64,000 nt of DNA from MED-G105 sp965263305 (GCA_965263305.1 OZ253666.1:1612001-1676000); one strand, 5' to 3'. Shown: positions 54,195-62,595, counted from the stretch's first letter. Program-made: numbers and translations. Notes: generated by a model not told the origin, from the letters alone.

Positions 54195-54235
54195 GGGGGC
54201 CTCTTTTTGTAAATGAAGACCCTATCTTAGATGCC

Positions 54236-54500
54236 GCAAGAGGGATCGGGAACCGAAAAAAGCACTCGCCCTGCGCCGCTGGCGAACAAAATAAATAGGT
54301 GGTTTTCGATTTCGTCGCCAACACACTATTTCGCCTGCGTTGAGGCGTCGCTCGTTATCGAACTTGATGGCGGTGTCAAAGACGCGCAGCGAGGTTCATT
54401 TTTGGGTAATGAAGGGTGCGCTGCCCTGTGGTTCTAGAATAATGAGGTATACGACAATATTGGACGCGGCCGAAAATGCGTCGCGGACCTTCTTCCGCCA
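54236..54500 (+). pseudogene. Decayed DUF559 (Vsr-like) endonuclease gene
   Basis: Reading across frames gives FRFRRQHTISP, then in the next frame FACVEASLVIELDGG, DAQRGSFLGNEGCAALWF, a TAG, then NNEVYDNIG. This is the DUF559 order (FRRQHPIGP, DFACVEARLVIELDGG, VLRFWNNEVL). At least one frameshift lies between the first two motifs, an upstream TAA breaks the N-terminal part, and the TAG replaces the Trp of FWNNEV. The 3' end is cut by the IS6 remnant. PD-(D/E)XK fold; no longer functional. Confidence 0.7.
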
Positions 54501-54510
54501 GGCGATTGAA

Positions 54511-54662
54511 GCGATCCGAATGATCAAGCGAGGGCATGTGTACAATCCGCCCAACGATGTCAGAGGCGAAGTGCGCTTTGTCGAGGGGTTATTACCAGAA
54601 GCCGCATGACGAAACCCGGTCAAGACAAACATATAACGCCCCGACGATAATGCAACGGTCCC
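54511..54662 (+). mobile_element. IS6-family 3' end remnant (left copy)
   Basis: Encodes only the transposase tail (AIRMIKRGHVYNPPNDVRGE ... VRFVEGLLPEAA) plus the right terminal repeat at 54647-54662. The left part is missing; the junction falls in the DUF559 pseudogene. Confidence 0.8.
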
Positions 54663-54775
54663 TGGCAACGCCAGCTTTTTGTCGCAAACGTACAATTCAA
54701 GGTCAACGTCATCTCTTATTCTGCGTGTCGGGAGCGTCAGTAATGACGATCTAACGAGGGGAGAGAGATACAATT

Positions 54776-54973
54776 GTGTCGTTTTTTAAAAGGAGCGCAG
54801 CGTTAGTAGCAACGCTTGGATTAACTTTAACGTATAGCGCCGCTTCTTTCGCGAAGGGGGGAGAAGGGGCGTATGCATTCATTAAGTTCCTCCCAGAAGA
54901 ATCTTCACACATTTTCGTAAAAAATCTGGGTGATGGATGGCAGATTGGAAAGCGCAATCGCCATGACGACTAG
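54776..54973 (+). CDS. Possible small exported protein in island
   Basis: 65 residues from a GTG with GAGAG nine bases before it. The N-terminus is a convincing signal peptide (FKRSAALVATLGLTLTYSAASFA), leaving about 40 residues (FIKFLPEESSHIFVKNLGDG). No family recognised. It lies at the head of the island cargo. Confidence 0.45.
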   Translation: MSFFKRSAALVATLGLTLTYSAASFAKGGEGAYAFIKFLPEESSHIFVKNLGDGWQIGKRNRHDD

Positions 54974-55172
54974 CGCCCTTGTGCAGCGATGTGACGTAAG
55001 GCGCTTAAGCGCAGGCGACGACCTGCGACCAAAATCGGCAAAAGCGGGTGAACCTGCAGCTACAGGTCAAGAAAATGTCGGTTACGAAGCAAGCCCAGCG
55101 CCGGTCACGCTGCATTGCGTTCTCTGGAAAGGAAGACCGGCCCGCGCCACACGCACACGCCAGGAGACGCAA

Positions 55173-56561
55173 ATGCGGATACTGCCAACTTTTATTTGTC
55201 TAGCCGCGCTCCTCGCCGCGCCCGCCGCCATTGGGCAAACCCGGGATGCTGAGCCGCCCAAAGATACAAAGCAGTCAAGAGACACAAAACCGCCGCGCGA
55301 TGTAAAGCCGGTGCGAGCGACGACCCCGCCCCGCGATACGGGCGCGCCCGCCGGGCTAAAGAGCGAAGTCCCTGAAGACGAACAGCTCGGCCCCGGCAAG
55401 ATCCCAATCCCAACGCGGCCTTATGACGATCGCGTCGCCGCGACGCCCGACGTCAATCAGCACGCCACCTATGCCTCGTTCCGGAAAGACGACCAGATGG
55501 ACGATGCGGCGCGCGCGCGCCATCCATTGCCTGAAGGCTACAGTTATTCGCAGCGTTTTTTTCCGTCCGACTTCTGCGGGCCCGCCGCCGTGGCGAACCA
55601 CATCATCTGGCTCGAGCAGACCGCCTATCCGGACATCAGCGCGGAGCCGAACGCCTTCGCCGCCGCGATGAAACTCGCCTTTACTCTGGGCTGGAGCTAC
55701 ATGAAAACAGTGACTGAGCCGGAAGAAGACGACGACGGCTGGTCAGACATCCCTGAAGGCAAAGGCACAAAAGCCCACGATCTCTTGAACGGGGCCATCA
55801 AGTTTCTCCGTGAAAAGAACGTACCCATCAAGGCCGTTCGCGTCACGTCTTCCTACGACATGGAACTGAAAGGCAAAGTGAATACGCGCGGCGCGCCGTT
55901 CTTTTTCGACATTGAAAAGCCCGATGAGCAAACCATCCACAGCGCGCTGCATCGACGCTCGATTGTGGTGACGCTGCACGGCCATTTCGTTCCGTTGACG
56001 CAGAAGATATTCGAAGCCCCCAACAGCATTGCGGCGTCGCCGCAGAAACTTCGCTGGAGCGCGCCGCGCCTTGAACGAAAGGGCGGGCATTACGCCGCCG
56101 CCGTCGGATACGGGACCGGATCGCACGGGACGTTCAAGCCGGACCGCACCCTCTATCACGACTCCTCGGCGCGCAATCGCGGCAAGAAATTTCAGACAGT
56201 CTATGACTGGAATGTGGTGACCAAAGACGATTTCGCCACCAATCCGGTGTTGGTGCGATACCACAAAGGCGGCTCGCTGGAACGCGAACATTTGCGATGT
56301 CCGTTCGCCCCGGACCCGATCAAGGACGGGCGCGGCCAGAACTGGAGCCTTGAATGCCGCGGCACGCTTCATGGCCACGCTGTCGCACACTGGTCCAACC
56401 AGGAAAAGAACGAGCCGGAAGCGCCGCTGCGCGGCGGCATGCCGGATATCGGCAGTGAGCCGAGCAGTTTTTATGGCGCAGATAGGGTCGAGATTCTGGA
56501 AGCGGTCTTCGAAATTGAAATCGAGGAGCCGACGCAAGGCGGTCCGGTGCGTCAGCGTTGA
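55173..56561 (+). CDS. Secreted papain-fold (C39-like) peptidase candidate with Arg-Asp/Pro linker
   Basis: 462 residues; start at 55173 follows AGGAG. Signal peptide residues 1-21 (ending AAIGQ), then a linker (about 23-58) built from (S/T/P)RDxxPP units. The body has a C39-like triad: Cys135 in PSDFCGPAAVANHIIW, His306 in RKGGHYAAAVGYG, Asp330 in LYHDSSARNRG; an oxyanion Gln may be provided near QRFF before the Cys. C39-like folds cleave peptides (for example leader peptides) or act as transglutaminase-like enzymes. Peptidase function is inferred from these motifs only. A C-terminal acidic segment (EILEAVFEIEIEEPTQ) ends the protein. Likely cotranscribed with the next gene (35-bp gap, own AAGGAG). 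Confidence 0.7.
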   Translation: MRILPTFICLAALLAAPAAIGQTRDAEPPKDTKQSRDTKPPRDVKPVRATTPPRDTGAPAGLKSEVPEDEQLGPGKIPIPTRPYDDRVAATPDVNQHATYASFRKDDQMDDAARARHPLPEGYSYSQRFFPSDFCGPAAVANHIIWLEQTAYPDISAEPNAFAAAMKLAFTLGWSYMKTVTEPEEDDDGWSDIPEGKGTKAHDLLNGAIKFLREKNVPIKAVRVTSSYDMELKGKVNTRGAPFFFDIEKPDEQTIHSALHRRSIVVTLHGHFVPLTQKIFEAPNSIAASPQKLRWSAPRLERKGGHYAAAVGYGTGSHGTFKPDRTLYHDSSARNRGKKFQTVYDWNVVTKDDFATNPVLVRYHKGGSLEREHLRCPFAPDPIKDGRGQNWSLECRGTLHGHAVAHWSNQEKNEPEAPLRGGMPDIGSEPSSFYGADRVEILEAVFEIEIEEPTQGGPVRQR

Positions 56562-56596
56562 CGGTGGGCCGGCAGCACTCAATCAAGGAGAAACTC

Positions 56597-57451
56597 ATGC
56601 TACGTCTGTTTTTTGTCGTTTGCGCCGCGATGGCGATGTTCGTGTCCGGCCATGCGGCGCAAACGCGCGATGGAGCGCCGCCCCGGGATTTGAGCGCGCC
56701 GCGCGACGCAAAACCGCCCCGCGATGGGGGCGCGCCAAAGTCAATGGCGATCGACGGCGCCAAAGTCGCCGCTGAACCCGCGCCGGATCTCTATCCTGAA
56801 GCTGGTGGTTTCGACCCTGAAGACGGGACGTCGATGATCCTCCTTGTCGGGAATAAAGGGAACGCCGGCGCCGCCGCGACCCATGTGCGCATCTATATGC
56901 GCATGGAAGATCAAGATGCGATCAAACAGGAATATCCGATCGCCGCCCTGAAGCCCGGTGAGTTCTACGAACTACATGTTCCGTCGATCATCCCGGTCGC
57001 CTGGCTCAGGACGCTATACGCGCGTATCGATCAGCCCGCCGCCGTGGCCGAGATCGACGAACGCAACAATGCGTTCGATTTTCTGAAGAGAAACCGGGAG
57101 AGCGAAATCCAATACGATATTGCCTCCGGCGCCCTCTACAGCCGTCCGGACGGCGTCGAACCGGTCGACGCGGCGAGCGGTCTTTCCTCCGGCAAGCGTC
57201 TTCACAAATCGCTGACGGCCACCAAGACGCCGGCCGGCGACGCGCCTTCGGATTTCGCCGACGCCCCGACGGGCCCGCGGGTCAAATGCGTCGGAGAGAC
57301 TGGCAATTTCGCCTGCACATGCGGCGACACCCCTGCGGCGGTGTGTACGGATAAATTGCAGGCGGCCAACTGCAAGGACCACTTCGACATCGACGGGCTT
57401 TTGCCGCCCGGCGGCTACACCTGGACCTGCCCCGGCGATCAAAGCGACTGA
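56597..57451 (+). CDS. Secreted CARDB-like, Cys-rich partner protein
   Basis: 284 residues; ATG after AAGGAG. Signal peptide residues 1-21 (ending HAAQ), then TRDGAPPRDLSAPRDAKPPR, the same linker type as the upstream protein. Residues about 75-165 look like a CARDB Ig-like domain (LLVGNKGNAGAAATHVRIYM, ALKPGEFYELHVP, ARIDQPAAVAEIDERNNAF). The last 55 residues contain six cysteines (VKCVGETGNFACTCGD ... TWTC), suggesting three disulfides. No enzyme motif; probable binding or carrier partner of the peptidase-like protein. Confidence 0.7.
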   Translation: MLRLFFVVCAAMAMFVSGHAAQTRDGAPPRDLSAPRDAKPPRDGGAPKSMAIDGAKVAAEPAPDLYPEAGGFDPEDGTSMILLVGNKGNAGAAATHVRIYMRMEDQDAIKQEYPIAALKPGEFYELHVPSIIPVAWLRTLYARIDQPAAVAEIDERNNAFDFLKRNRESEIQYDIASGALYSRPDGVEPVDAASGLSSGKRLHKSLTATKTPAGDAPSDFADAPTGPRVKCVGETGNFACTCGDTPAAVCTDKLQAANCKDHFDIDGLLPPGGYTWTCPGDQSD

Positions 57452-57519
57452 GCGGGGCGGCCCCCCGTCGGAGTTCCCCTGAAATTTGCGTGCGCGCCTG
57501 TCGTGACACACGGCGGGCG

Positions 57520-58030
57520 GAGATCGTTGCGTTAAGTTGCTTATGGTGGTGGTATTTGCGTTTTGAGAAGCCGGTATGATCATCAACCCCTTCAAGCGAC
57601 ATCGTTTTCCAACCGACGTGATCCTTTTGGCCGTTCGTTGGTATTGCCGTTATCCGCTCTCATATCGAGACGTTCGCGACCTTCTTGCTGAGCGCGGGAT
57701 TGACGTTGACCCGGGAACGATCAATCGCTGGGTGGTGAAGTTTGGGCCTGAGCTGGCGAAGCGCTCATGCGCGCATCGAGGTCCGTGCGGCCTGGATTGG
57801 TACGTCGATGAGACTTACGTGCGGGTATCCGGAAAATAAGGCTTTCAATCGCTAAGGACAGCTAAAGCGACTCTCAAAGCGATCCGAACGATCAAGCGGG
57901 GGCATGTGTACAATCCGCCCAACGATGTCAGAGGCGAAGTGCGCTTTGTCGAGGGGTTATTTCCAGAAGCCGCATGACGAAATCAGGTTAGGACAAACGT
58001 CTCACGCCCCGACGTTAATGCAACGGTCCC
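57520..58030 (+). mobile_element. Internally deleted IS6-family element (right copy)
   Basis: 511 bp bounded by imperfect 16-bp terminal repeats (GAGATCGTTGCGTTAA at 57520-57535 and TTAATGCAACGGTCCC at 58015-58030, about 13 of 16 paired). An intact IS6 element is around 800 bp, so roughly 300 bp of the middle is gone. Its right end lies 2 bp from the thiC stop codon. Confidence 0.82.
57576..57977 (+). pseudogene. IS6-family transposase, internally deleted
   Basis: The N-terminal part (RFPTDVILLAVRWYCRYPLS, SYRDVRDLLAERGIDVDPGT, TINRWVVKFGPEL) has the IS6 helix-turn-helix and the first catalytic Asp (LDWYVDETYV). At VSGK it meets a TAA and then, in the same frame, the C-terminal tail (LRTAKATLKAIRTIKRGHVY ... 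FVEGLFPEAA). The second Asp and the Glu of the DDE triad are deleted, so it cannot transpose. Confidence 0.82.
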
Positions 58031-58032
58031 CC

Positions 58033-59901
58033 CTACTCCTTCTCCAAATACAACTGAGACCCCAGCGCCTTATATTTCTCGCTCATCTCCGCCATGCCTT
58101 CTTGGCTAAGTTTCTCAAGGTCTTTCTTTTCATTGTCGCTCAGCCCATCAGCGTAATCGCGCACATCCTGGGTGATCTTCATGGAGCAGAATTTCGGCCC
58201 GCACATGGAGCAGAAATGGGCGACCTTGTGGGCTTCCTTCGGCAGGGTCTGGTCGTGGTATTGCTGCGCGGTTTGCGGGTCGAGGGAGAGGTTGAACTGA
58301 TCCTCCCAACGGAATTCAAAACGTGCGCGGGAGAGTGCGTCGTCGCGCAATTGCGCGGCCGGGTGCCCTTTGGCGAGGTCGGCGGCATGGGCGGCGAGTT
58401 TATAGGTGATGACGCCCACTTTCACATCGTCCCGGTCAGGCAGGCCCAAATGTTCCTTAGGCGTCACATAACACAGCATGGCGGTGCCGAACCAGCCGAT
58501 CATCGCTGCGCCAATACCGCTGGTGATATGATCATAGCCGGGTGCAATATCGGTTGTCAGGGGGCCAAGGGTGTAGAACGGCGCCTCGCCGCATTCGGCG
58601 AGTTGCTTGTCCATGTTCACTTTGATCTTGTGCATGGGCACGTGGCCCGGCCCTTCGATCATCACCTGGCAGCCATGGTCCCATGCGATTTTGGTTAGCT
58701 CGCCAAGGGTCTCTAATTCTGCAAACTGTGCGCGATCATTGGCATCGGCGATGGAGCCGGGACGCAGCCCGTCGCCGAGGGAGAATGACACGTCATAGAG
58801 GCGCATCAATTCGCAAATTTCTTCGAAATTGGTGTACAGAAAGCTTTCACGGTGATGGGCAAGGCACCACTTCGCCATGATGGACCCGCCGCGGGAGACG
58901 ATGCCCGTTACCCGATCCGCCGTTAAGTGGATATACGGCAACCGCACGCCGGCATGGATGGTGAAGTAATCAACCCCCTGCTCGCATTGTTCGATCAGCG
59001 TATCGCGATAGACCTCCCAAGTGAGGTCCTCTGCGACGCCGCCCACTTTCTCCAGCGCCTGATAAATCGGCACCGTGCCAATCGGCGCTGGCGAATTGCG
59101 GATGATCCATTCCCGGGTGTTGTGAATATTGCGGCCGGTGGAGAGGTCCATCACGTTGTCAGCGCCCCAGCGGGTGGCCCAGACCATTTTATCAATCTCT
59201 TCCTCAACGGATGAGGCGACCGCTGAGTTGCCGATATTCGCGTTGATTTTGACGAGGAAGTTCCGCCCGATGATTTGGGGTTCCAATTCCGGGTGATTGA
59301 TATTGGAGGGGATGATCGCCCGGCCCCGGGCGATTTCCTCACGGACAAATTCTGGCGTGATAAATGGCGGGACCGCGGCGCCGAAGCTCTCCCCTAGAGC
59401 GACACGCTCCTCCGCACCGTCGAGCATTTCCTTCCGGCCGAGGTTTTCGCGGATGGCGACAAATTCCATCTCCCGGGTGATGACGCCGGCTTTGGCGTAT
59501 TCATACTGGGTCACCGGCCCATGGCCCGTGCCCCGTAACGGTCGGTTTTTGATCGGGAACTCGCGGGCCAGATGTTTGCCGCTGGCGCCGCCATTGTCCT
59601 CGGGCTTTACCTCGCGGCCGTCATATTCCTCCACATGGCCGCGCTCTTTCACCCATGCGGTGCGGGTGCGAGCGAGGCCTTTCTCCACGTCGATGGCGAC
59701 GTCGGGGTCGGTGTAGGGTCCGGAGGTGTCATAAACTCGAACCGGCGGCTCATCAGCCGATGGATGAAGGTCAATTTCCCGCACCGGCACACGTAAATCC
59801 GGATACTGATCGCCAGCAATGTAGGTCTTTCGTGAGGCGGGCAGCGGCCCCGTTGTCACCGTCGGCGTTGCAAATTCGGATTGGGGGATATGCTTGTTCA
59901 T
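58033..59901 (-). CDS. thiC: Phosphomethylpyrimidine (HMP-P) synthase
   Basis: 622 residues from the start at 59901. Radical-SAM enzyme that turns AIR into HMP-P for thiamine. N-terminal ThiC domain, then SWAGGLP-like core motifs (NIGNSAVASSVEEEIDKMVW, FTIHAGVRLPYIHLT, SRGGSIMAKWC, MIEGPGHVPMHKI), and the C-terminal cluster motif CSMCGPKFCSM (CX2CX4C). Under a TPP riboswitch. Its stop is 2 bp from an IS6 end, but the C-terminus QLYLEKE looks natural. Confidence 0.96.
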   Translation of the reverse strand: MNKHIPQSEFATPTVTTGPLPASRKTYIAGDQYPDLRVPVREIDLHPSADEPPVRVYDTSGPYTDPDVAIDVEKGLARTRTAWVKERGHVEEYDGREVKPEDNGGASGKHLAREFPIKNRPLRGTGHGPVTQYEYAKAGVITREMEFVAIRENLGRKEMLDGAEERVALGESFGAAVPPFITPEFVREEIARGRAIIPSNINHPELEPQIIGRNFLVKINANIGNSAVASSVEEEIDKMVWATRWGADNVMDLSTGRNIHNTREWIIRNSPAPIGTVPIYQALEKVGGVAEDLTWEVYRDTLIEQCEQGVDYFTIHAGVRLPYIHLTADRVTGIVSRGGSIMAKWCLAHHRESFLYTNFEEICELMRLYDVSFSLGDGLRPGSIADANDRAQFAELETLGELTKIAWDHGCQVMIEGPGHVPMHKIKVNMDKQLAECGEAPFYTLGPLTTDIAPGYDHITSGIGAAMIGWFGTAMLCYVTPKEHLGLPDRDDVKVGVITYKLAAHAADLAKGHPAAQLRDDALSRARFEFRWEDQFNLSLDPQTAQQYHDQTLPKEAHKVAHFCSMCGPKFCSMKITQDVRDYADGLSDNEKKDLEKLSQEGMAEMSEKYKALGSQLYLEKE

Positions 59902-59961
59902 GACGACGTTCCGTTCTTTGGCGCATTTGGGGCGGACGCACAGCGGAATGCCAGGCAATAT

Positions 59962-60067
59962 CCGTCCCTACGCGGTCTTAACCGATCAGGTTCAAAGGGT
60001 GCTTGCGTTCATGGTCCTGCCCTCAGGAAACGCAATCTCAGCCGGGCCCACCGGCGCCCCTCGGAGT
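59962..60067 (-). promoter_or_regulatory. TPP (THI-box) riboswitch upstream of thiC
   Basis: On the minus strand: GGGGCGCC, the CTGAGATTGC loop, a variable stem, then CCCTTTGAACCTGATC and GGTTAAGACCGCGTAGGGA. These are the conserved pyrophosphate- and pyrimidine-sensing elements of the THI box. It ends about 60 nt before the thiC ATG, so it probably masks the ribosome-binding site when TPP is bound. Confidence 0.95.
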
Positions 60068-60215
60068 AGGCAGTCGAAATACCAGACGAAGCGGCGTTGA
60101 ACAAGTCTCACGGTACCGATACGCGCTGGGGCGCGCCCGCCGGGGCCCCTTCCCAGCCGCCTTTTGATACCAGTTTTATCACGATCCCGAAATGATACCC
60201 TGACCTCATCCTCTG

Positions 60216-60752
60216 TTATCGTCCCAAAGCCGTCAGCAACCGGCGGGCGTCGTCGAGATGAGGCGTTCGATAGAAGAAAAAAGCAACTTCATCGTCTTGC
60301 GGGGCCGCATGCATCACGTAGAACGCGGCGGGTTTTTCCGCTGCTTGCAGATCGCCTATGTCAGAAATCGGCGTCTCCTGATCAATCTCATAGTCCTCGG
60401 TTGCGCCGATCAGGCGTTGATTGGTGATGAGTTGTATCGCGGTTGGCGCCGTGGGGGCGAACCCGGTCCGCCACGCCCAGCGGCTGATCGTGAAAAGCCC
60501 GAGCGCCAACGAGACCCACAGGCCGCCAAGAGCGGTGGGCAAGGCCCCTTCAATAAACGGCGCCAAGGCGATAAACTGTTGGCTCAAATAAATCCCGGCG
60601 AAAAGGCTAAATAAGGCAAACGCAACAATCATCGATATGCGCTGGCTATTGGCCGGCGGTTCGCGATCGCCCACCGCTACGCGTTGCGCCCAGAGCGGCG
60701 TTTCGCCTTCTGTCAGTAGGCGTTGTACATCAATGGTAGCGTCGATCGTCAT
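60216..60752 (-). CDS. Membrane protein of unknown function, PH-like
   Basis: 178 residues. Short soluble N-terminus (LLTEGETPLWAQRVAVGD), two membrane helices (IVAFALFSLFAGIYLSQQFIAL and GGLWVSLALGLFTISRWAW), then a soluble beta-rich C-terminus (AIQLITNQRLIGATEDYEID) reminiscent of bacterial PH-like domains. No clear family; function unknown. Confidence 0.7.
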   Translation of the reverse strand: MTIDATIDVQRLLTEGETPLWAQRVAVGDREPPANSQRISMIVAFALFSLFAGIYLSQQFIALAPFIEGALPTALGGLWVSLALGLFTISRWAWRTGFAPTAPTAIQLITNQRLIGATEDYEIDQETPISDIGDLQAAEKPAAFYVMHAAPQDDEVAFFFYRTPHLDDARRLLTALGR

Positions 60753-60846
60753 GGGTCATTCATACGAACTAAATTTACAGCCACATTCATCATTCTTTGA
60801 GTTTCGATTGGCAATTTTTTGTAGGAAACGCGATGGCAAACTCGCC

Positions 60847-61722
60847 CTATTCCTGCTCCACCGGCACAAATATTGAACGCGTCTCACCAGGGATTGAGAA
60901 ATAGTCCCCCATGCCTTGCGCTCGTAGAGTGGAAAGCCCTCCGGGGACGCTGACAGGCACATGAACGCCAACGGCGGACTGAATGTTTAATCGTTCGTCC
61001 AAAATCGCGCGCCCAGCGTCGCTGCCATAAAACCAATAGGGCGGGAACGCCATATGTGTTCGGGCCGCGTCCCACACATCACCATAGGGCGCGTAATGAT
61101 CATCATTCGGGTCGGCGTCGCCCATATGCATGACCGTCGCGCCGTCGTGAATTTCAACGCGATAAACCATGTTTTGTACATCGGCCCTGCCTGGCCAGCC
61201 GGCGTGGGGAATGCGCACCGTTGTGATGGCGGCGATTTCCGCCTCATCACGTCCGGTTAAAACGATCTTCATCGCTGGCTCACCGCGTTCTAAGGCGATT
61301 GCCGTGATGCGCAGCTCGTTACTTTCATCCCAGCTCTCTGCCTTCTGCATGGCCTCGACGGCTTGAAGCGGCGCGAAAAGACGCACGTTCTGATGAGTGG
61401 AGAGATAGGTGTTCACATCGTCCGCATCAAAATGATCGCCATGTGCATGGCTAATGAATAGAGCAGCGATATCGTCAAAGGGCGCCTCGCCCTTCATCAT
61501 CGCGCTCCGCATCTCTTCTGGCGCTAACTGATAGGCGCCGTAATCATTGTGAAAGAACGGGTCGAATAACAGTTTAGTGGGATGTTCATGGTCGCCGCTG
61601 GTCACCAAGACCCCTTCATTAGCGATATATTGCGCCATATGGGTGTCGTGAGCGTGAGCAAGGGAAGCAAGTCCCGCCGCGAGCCCGAAACAATAGGTGA
61701 TGATCTTCGACAATTTTCTCAT
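60847..61722 (-). CDS. Exported MBL-fold metallo-hydrolase
   Basis: 291 residues. Signal peptide (IITYCFGLAAGLASLAHAHD), then a UlaG-like metallo-beta-lactamase domain: ALFISHAHGDHFDADDV (zinc HxHxDH), AEIAAITTVRIPHAG, VMHMGDADPNDDHY. A secreted hydrolase; substrate unknown. Followed in the same direction by no close gene; 15 bp downstream of the phosphodiester-glycosidase gene. Confidence 0.88.
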   Translation of the reverse strand: MRKLSKIITYCFGLAAGLASLAHAHDTHMAQYIANEGVLVTSGDHEHPTKLLFDPFFHNDYGAYQLAPEEMRSAMMKGEAPFDDIAALFISHAHGDHFDADDVNTYLSTHQNVRLFAPLQAVEAMQKAESWDESNELRITAIALERGEPAMKIVLTGRDEAEIAAITTVRIPHAGWPGRADVQNMVYRVEIHDGATVMHMGDADPNDDHYAPYGDVWDAARTHMAFPPYWFYGSDAGRAILDERLNIQSAVGVHVPVSVPGGLSTLRAQGMGDYFSIPGETRSIFVPVEQE

Positions 61723-61737
61723 TATTTCGCGCCTTTT

Positions 61738-62595
61738 TTATTTCTGTTCATTGTTGACCTCGCCCTCCGTCCGGGGTGATGCTGGTTCAATCGGCGCTGT
61801 TACCGCCACGATTGGCCCCATGGCGAGGCCTGGGTCAGCACGGCCAAGGCCTGGCGCATAAAGGCGCGAGATCGTTCCATCGAGAAACAACGCGTTTGGT
61901 GTTTTCATCTCATCACGGAAAAAGCGGGCGAATTCATGAAAATTCACCGGCGCATCGGAGATGACAAAAACGGTCTCGCCCGTGTCGCGCACGCCAACGC
62001 CGTTCCGCCGCTTAAGGCTGTCTGAGTCTTTCAAAAACCGGGGGTGGAGCGCGCCGTCGATCACGAGCATCGGGCCGGATTGGGTCGCGAACTGAACACT
62101 TGGCGCCGTATCGATATAGCTCTGGGTTTCTAATACCCCTGCCCCAGACGCCGTTGTAAAAAACACACCGTTCGGCAGCATATGGAAATTTCCGGGCCCC
62201 GGATTTGTGTTCGGGCTCTTCACTTCTCGCCCATTTTCTATGTAGTGCCCGACGGGTGTACGATCCCGGTGGTACATGCCAGCGTTCATCGCGAAGCGCA
62301 GGTGCGTTTTCTGTTTCTCCAATGAGTTAGCAAGCGGGGTGAAATGCCGCCAAGGCGTATTGTTCTCGTCGTTTAAGAAAAGCCGGATGTTGTTTTTTGT
62401 CGGATCGAAAACGCAGGCGACGTAAGGGTGGGTCTCAAACGTCACCGATCGACAATCGGGCTCATCCAAAACGGGTGCGGTCGCTGGTTGGGGCGCGCTC
62501 TCATTGGAGGCGTCAACGGCCGTGGCGGCCCATATGGTGATGGTCAGTCCCCAAATAGCCAGTGCGGTATGGAGAGAGGTTAAAATCATCATCAT
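61738..62595 (-). CDS. Phosphodiester glycosidase family protein (NAGPA-like, exported)
   Basis: 285 residues. N-terminal signal (LTSLHTALAIWGLTITIWAA). The body matches the DUF2233/NAGPA fold: FAMNAGMYHRDRTPVGHYIE, SGPMLVIDGALHPRF, RNGVGVRDTGETVFVISD and FRDEMKTPNALFLDGTISRL. Relatives uncover sugar-phosphodiesters (for example GlcNAc-1-phosphodiester). Periplasmic; substrate unknown. First gene of a pair with the MBL-fold gene. Confidence 0.85.
   Translation of the reverse strand: MMMILTSLHTALAIWGLTITIWAATAVDASNESAPQPATAPVLDEPDCRSVTFETHPYVACVFDPTKNNIRLFLNDENNTPWRHFTPLANSLEKQKTHLRFAMNAGMYHRDRTPVGHYIENGREVKSPNTNPGPGNFHMLPNGVFFTTASGAGVLETQSYIDTAPSVQFATQSGPMLVIDGALHPRFLKDSDSLKRRNGVGVRDTGETVFVISDAPVNFHEFARFFRDEMKTPNALFLDGTISRLYAPGLGRADPGLAMGPIVAVTAPIEPASPRTEGEVNNEQK

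Larger units (their letters stand above)
54511..58030 (+). mobile_element. Decayed IS6-type pseudo-compound transposon island
   Basis: Two IS6-family remnants in the same orientation share a 152-bp 3' segment (54511-54662 and 57879-58030; about 11 differences by eye). Each ends in the terminal repeat with TGCAACGGTCCC, close to the IS26-type end. They bracket two secreted-protein genes and a small ORF. No target duplication is visible. Directly repeated IS6 copies are the usual way this family mobilises cargo; both are now inactive. Confidence 0.75.

Noticed and set aside
55743..56582. 279-residue minus-strand frame across the island peptidase gene
   Set aside because: Shadow frame; the plus frame has RBS, signal peptide and catalytic motifs.
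57014..57595. 193-residue minus-strand frame crossing the CARDB-like gene and the IS end
   Set aside because: Spans two unrelated elements and opposes two genes with good starts.
57512..58038. Target-site duplication flanking the right IS6 remnant
   Set aside because: The 8 bases on each side (GGCGGGCG and CCTACTCC) do not match.
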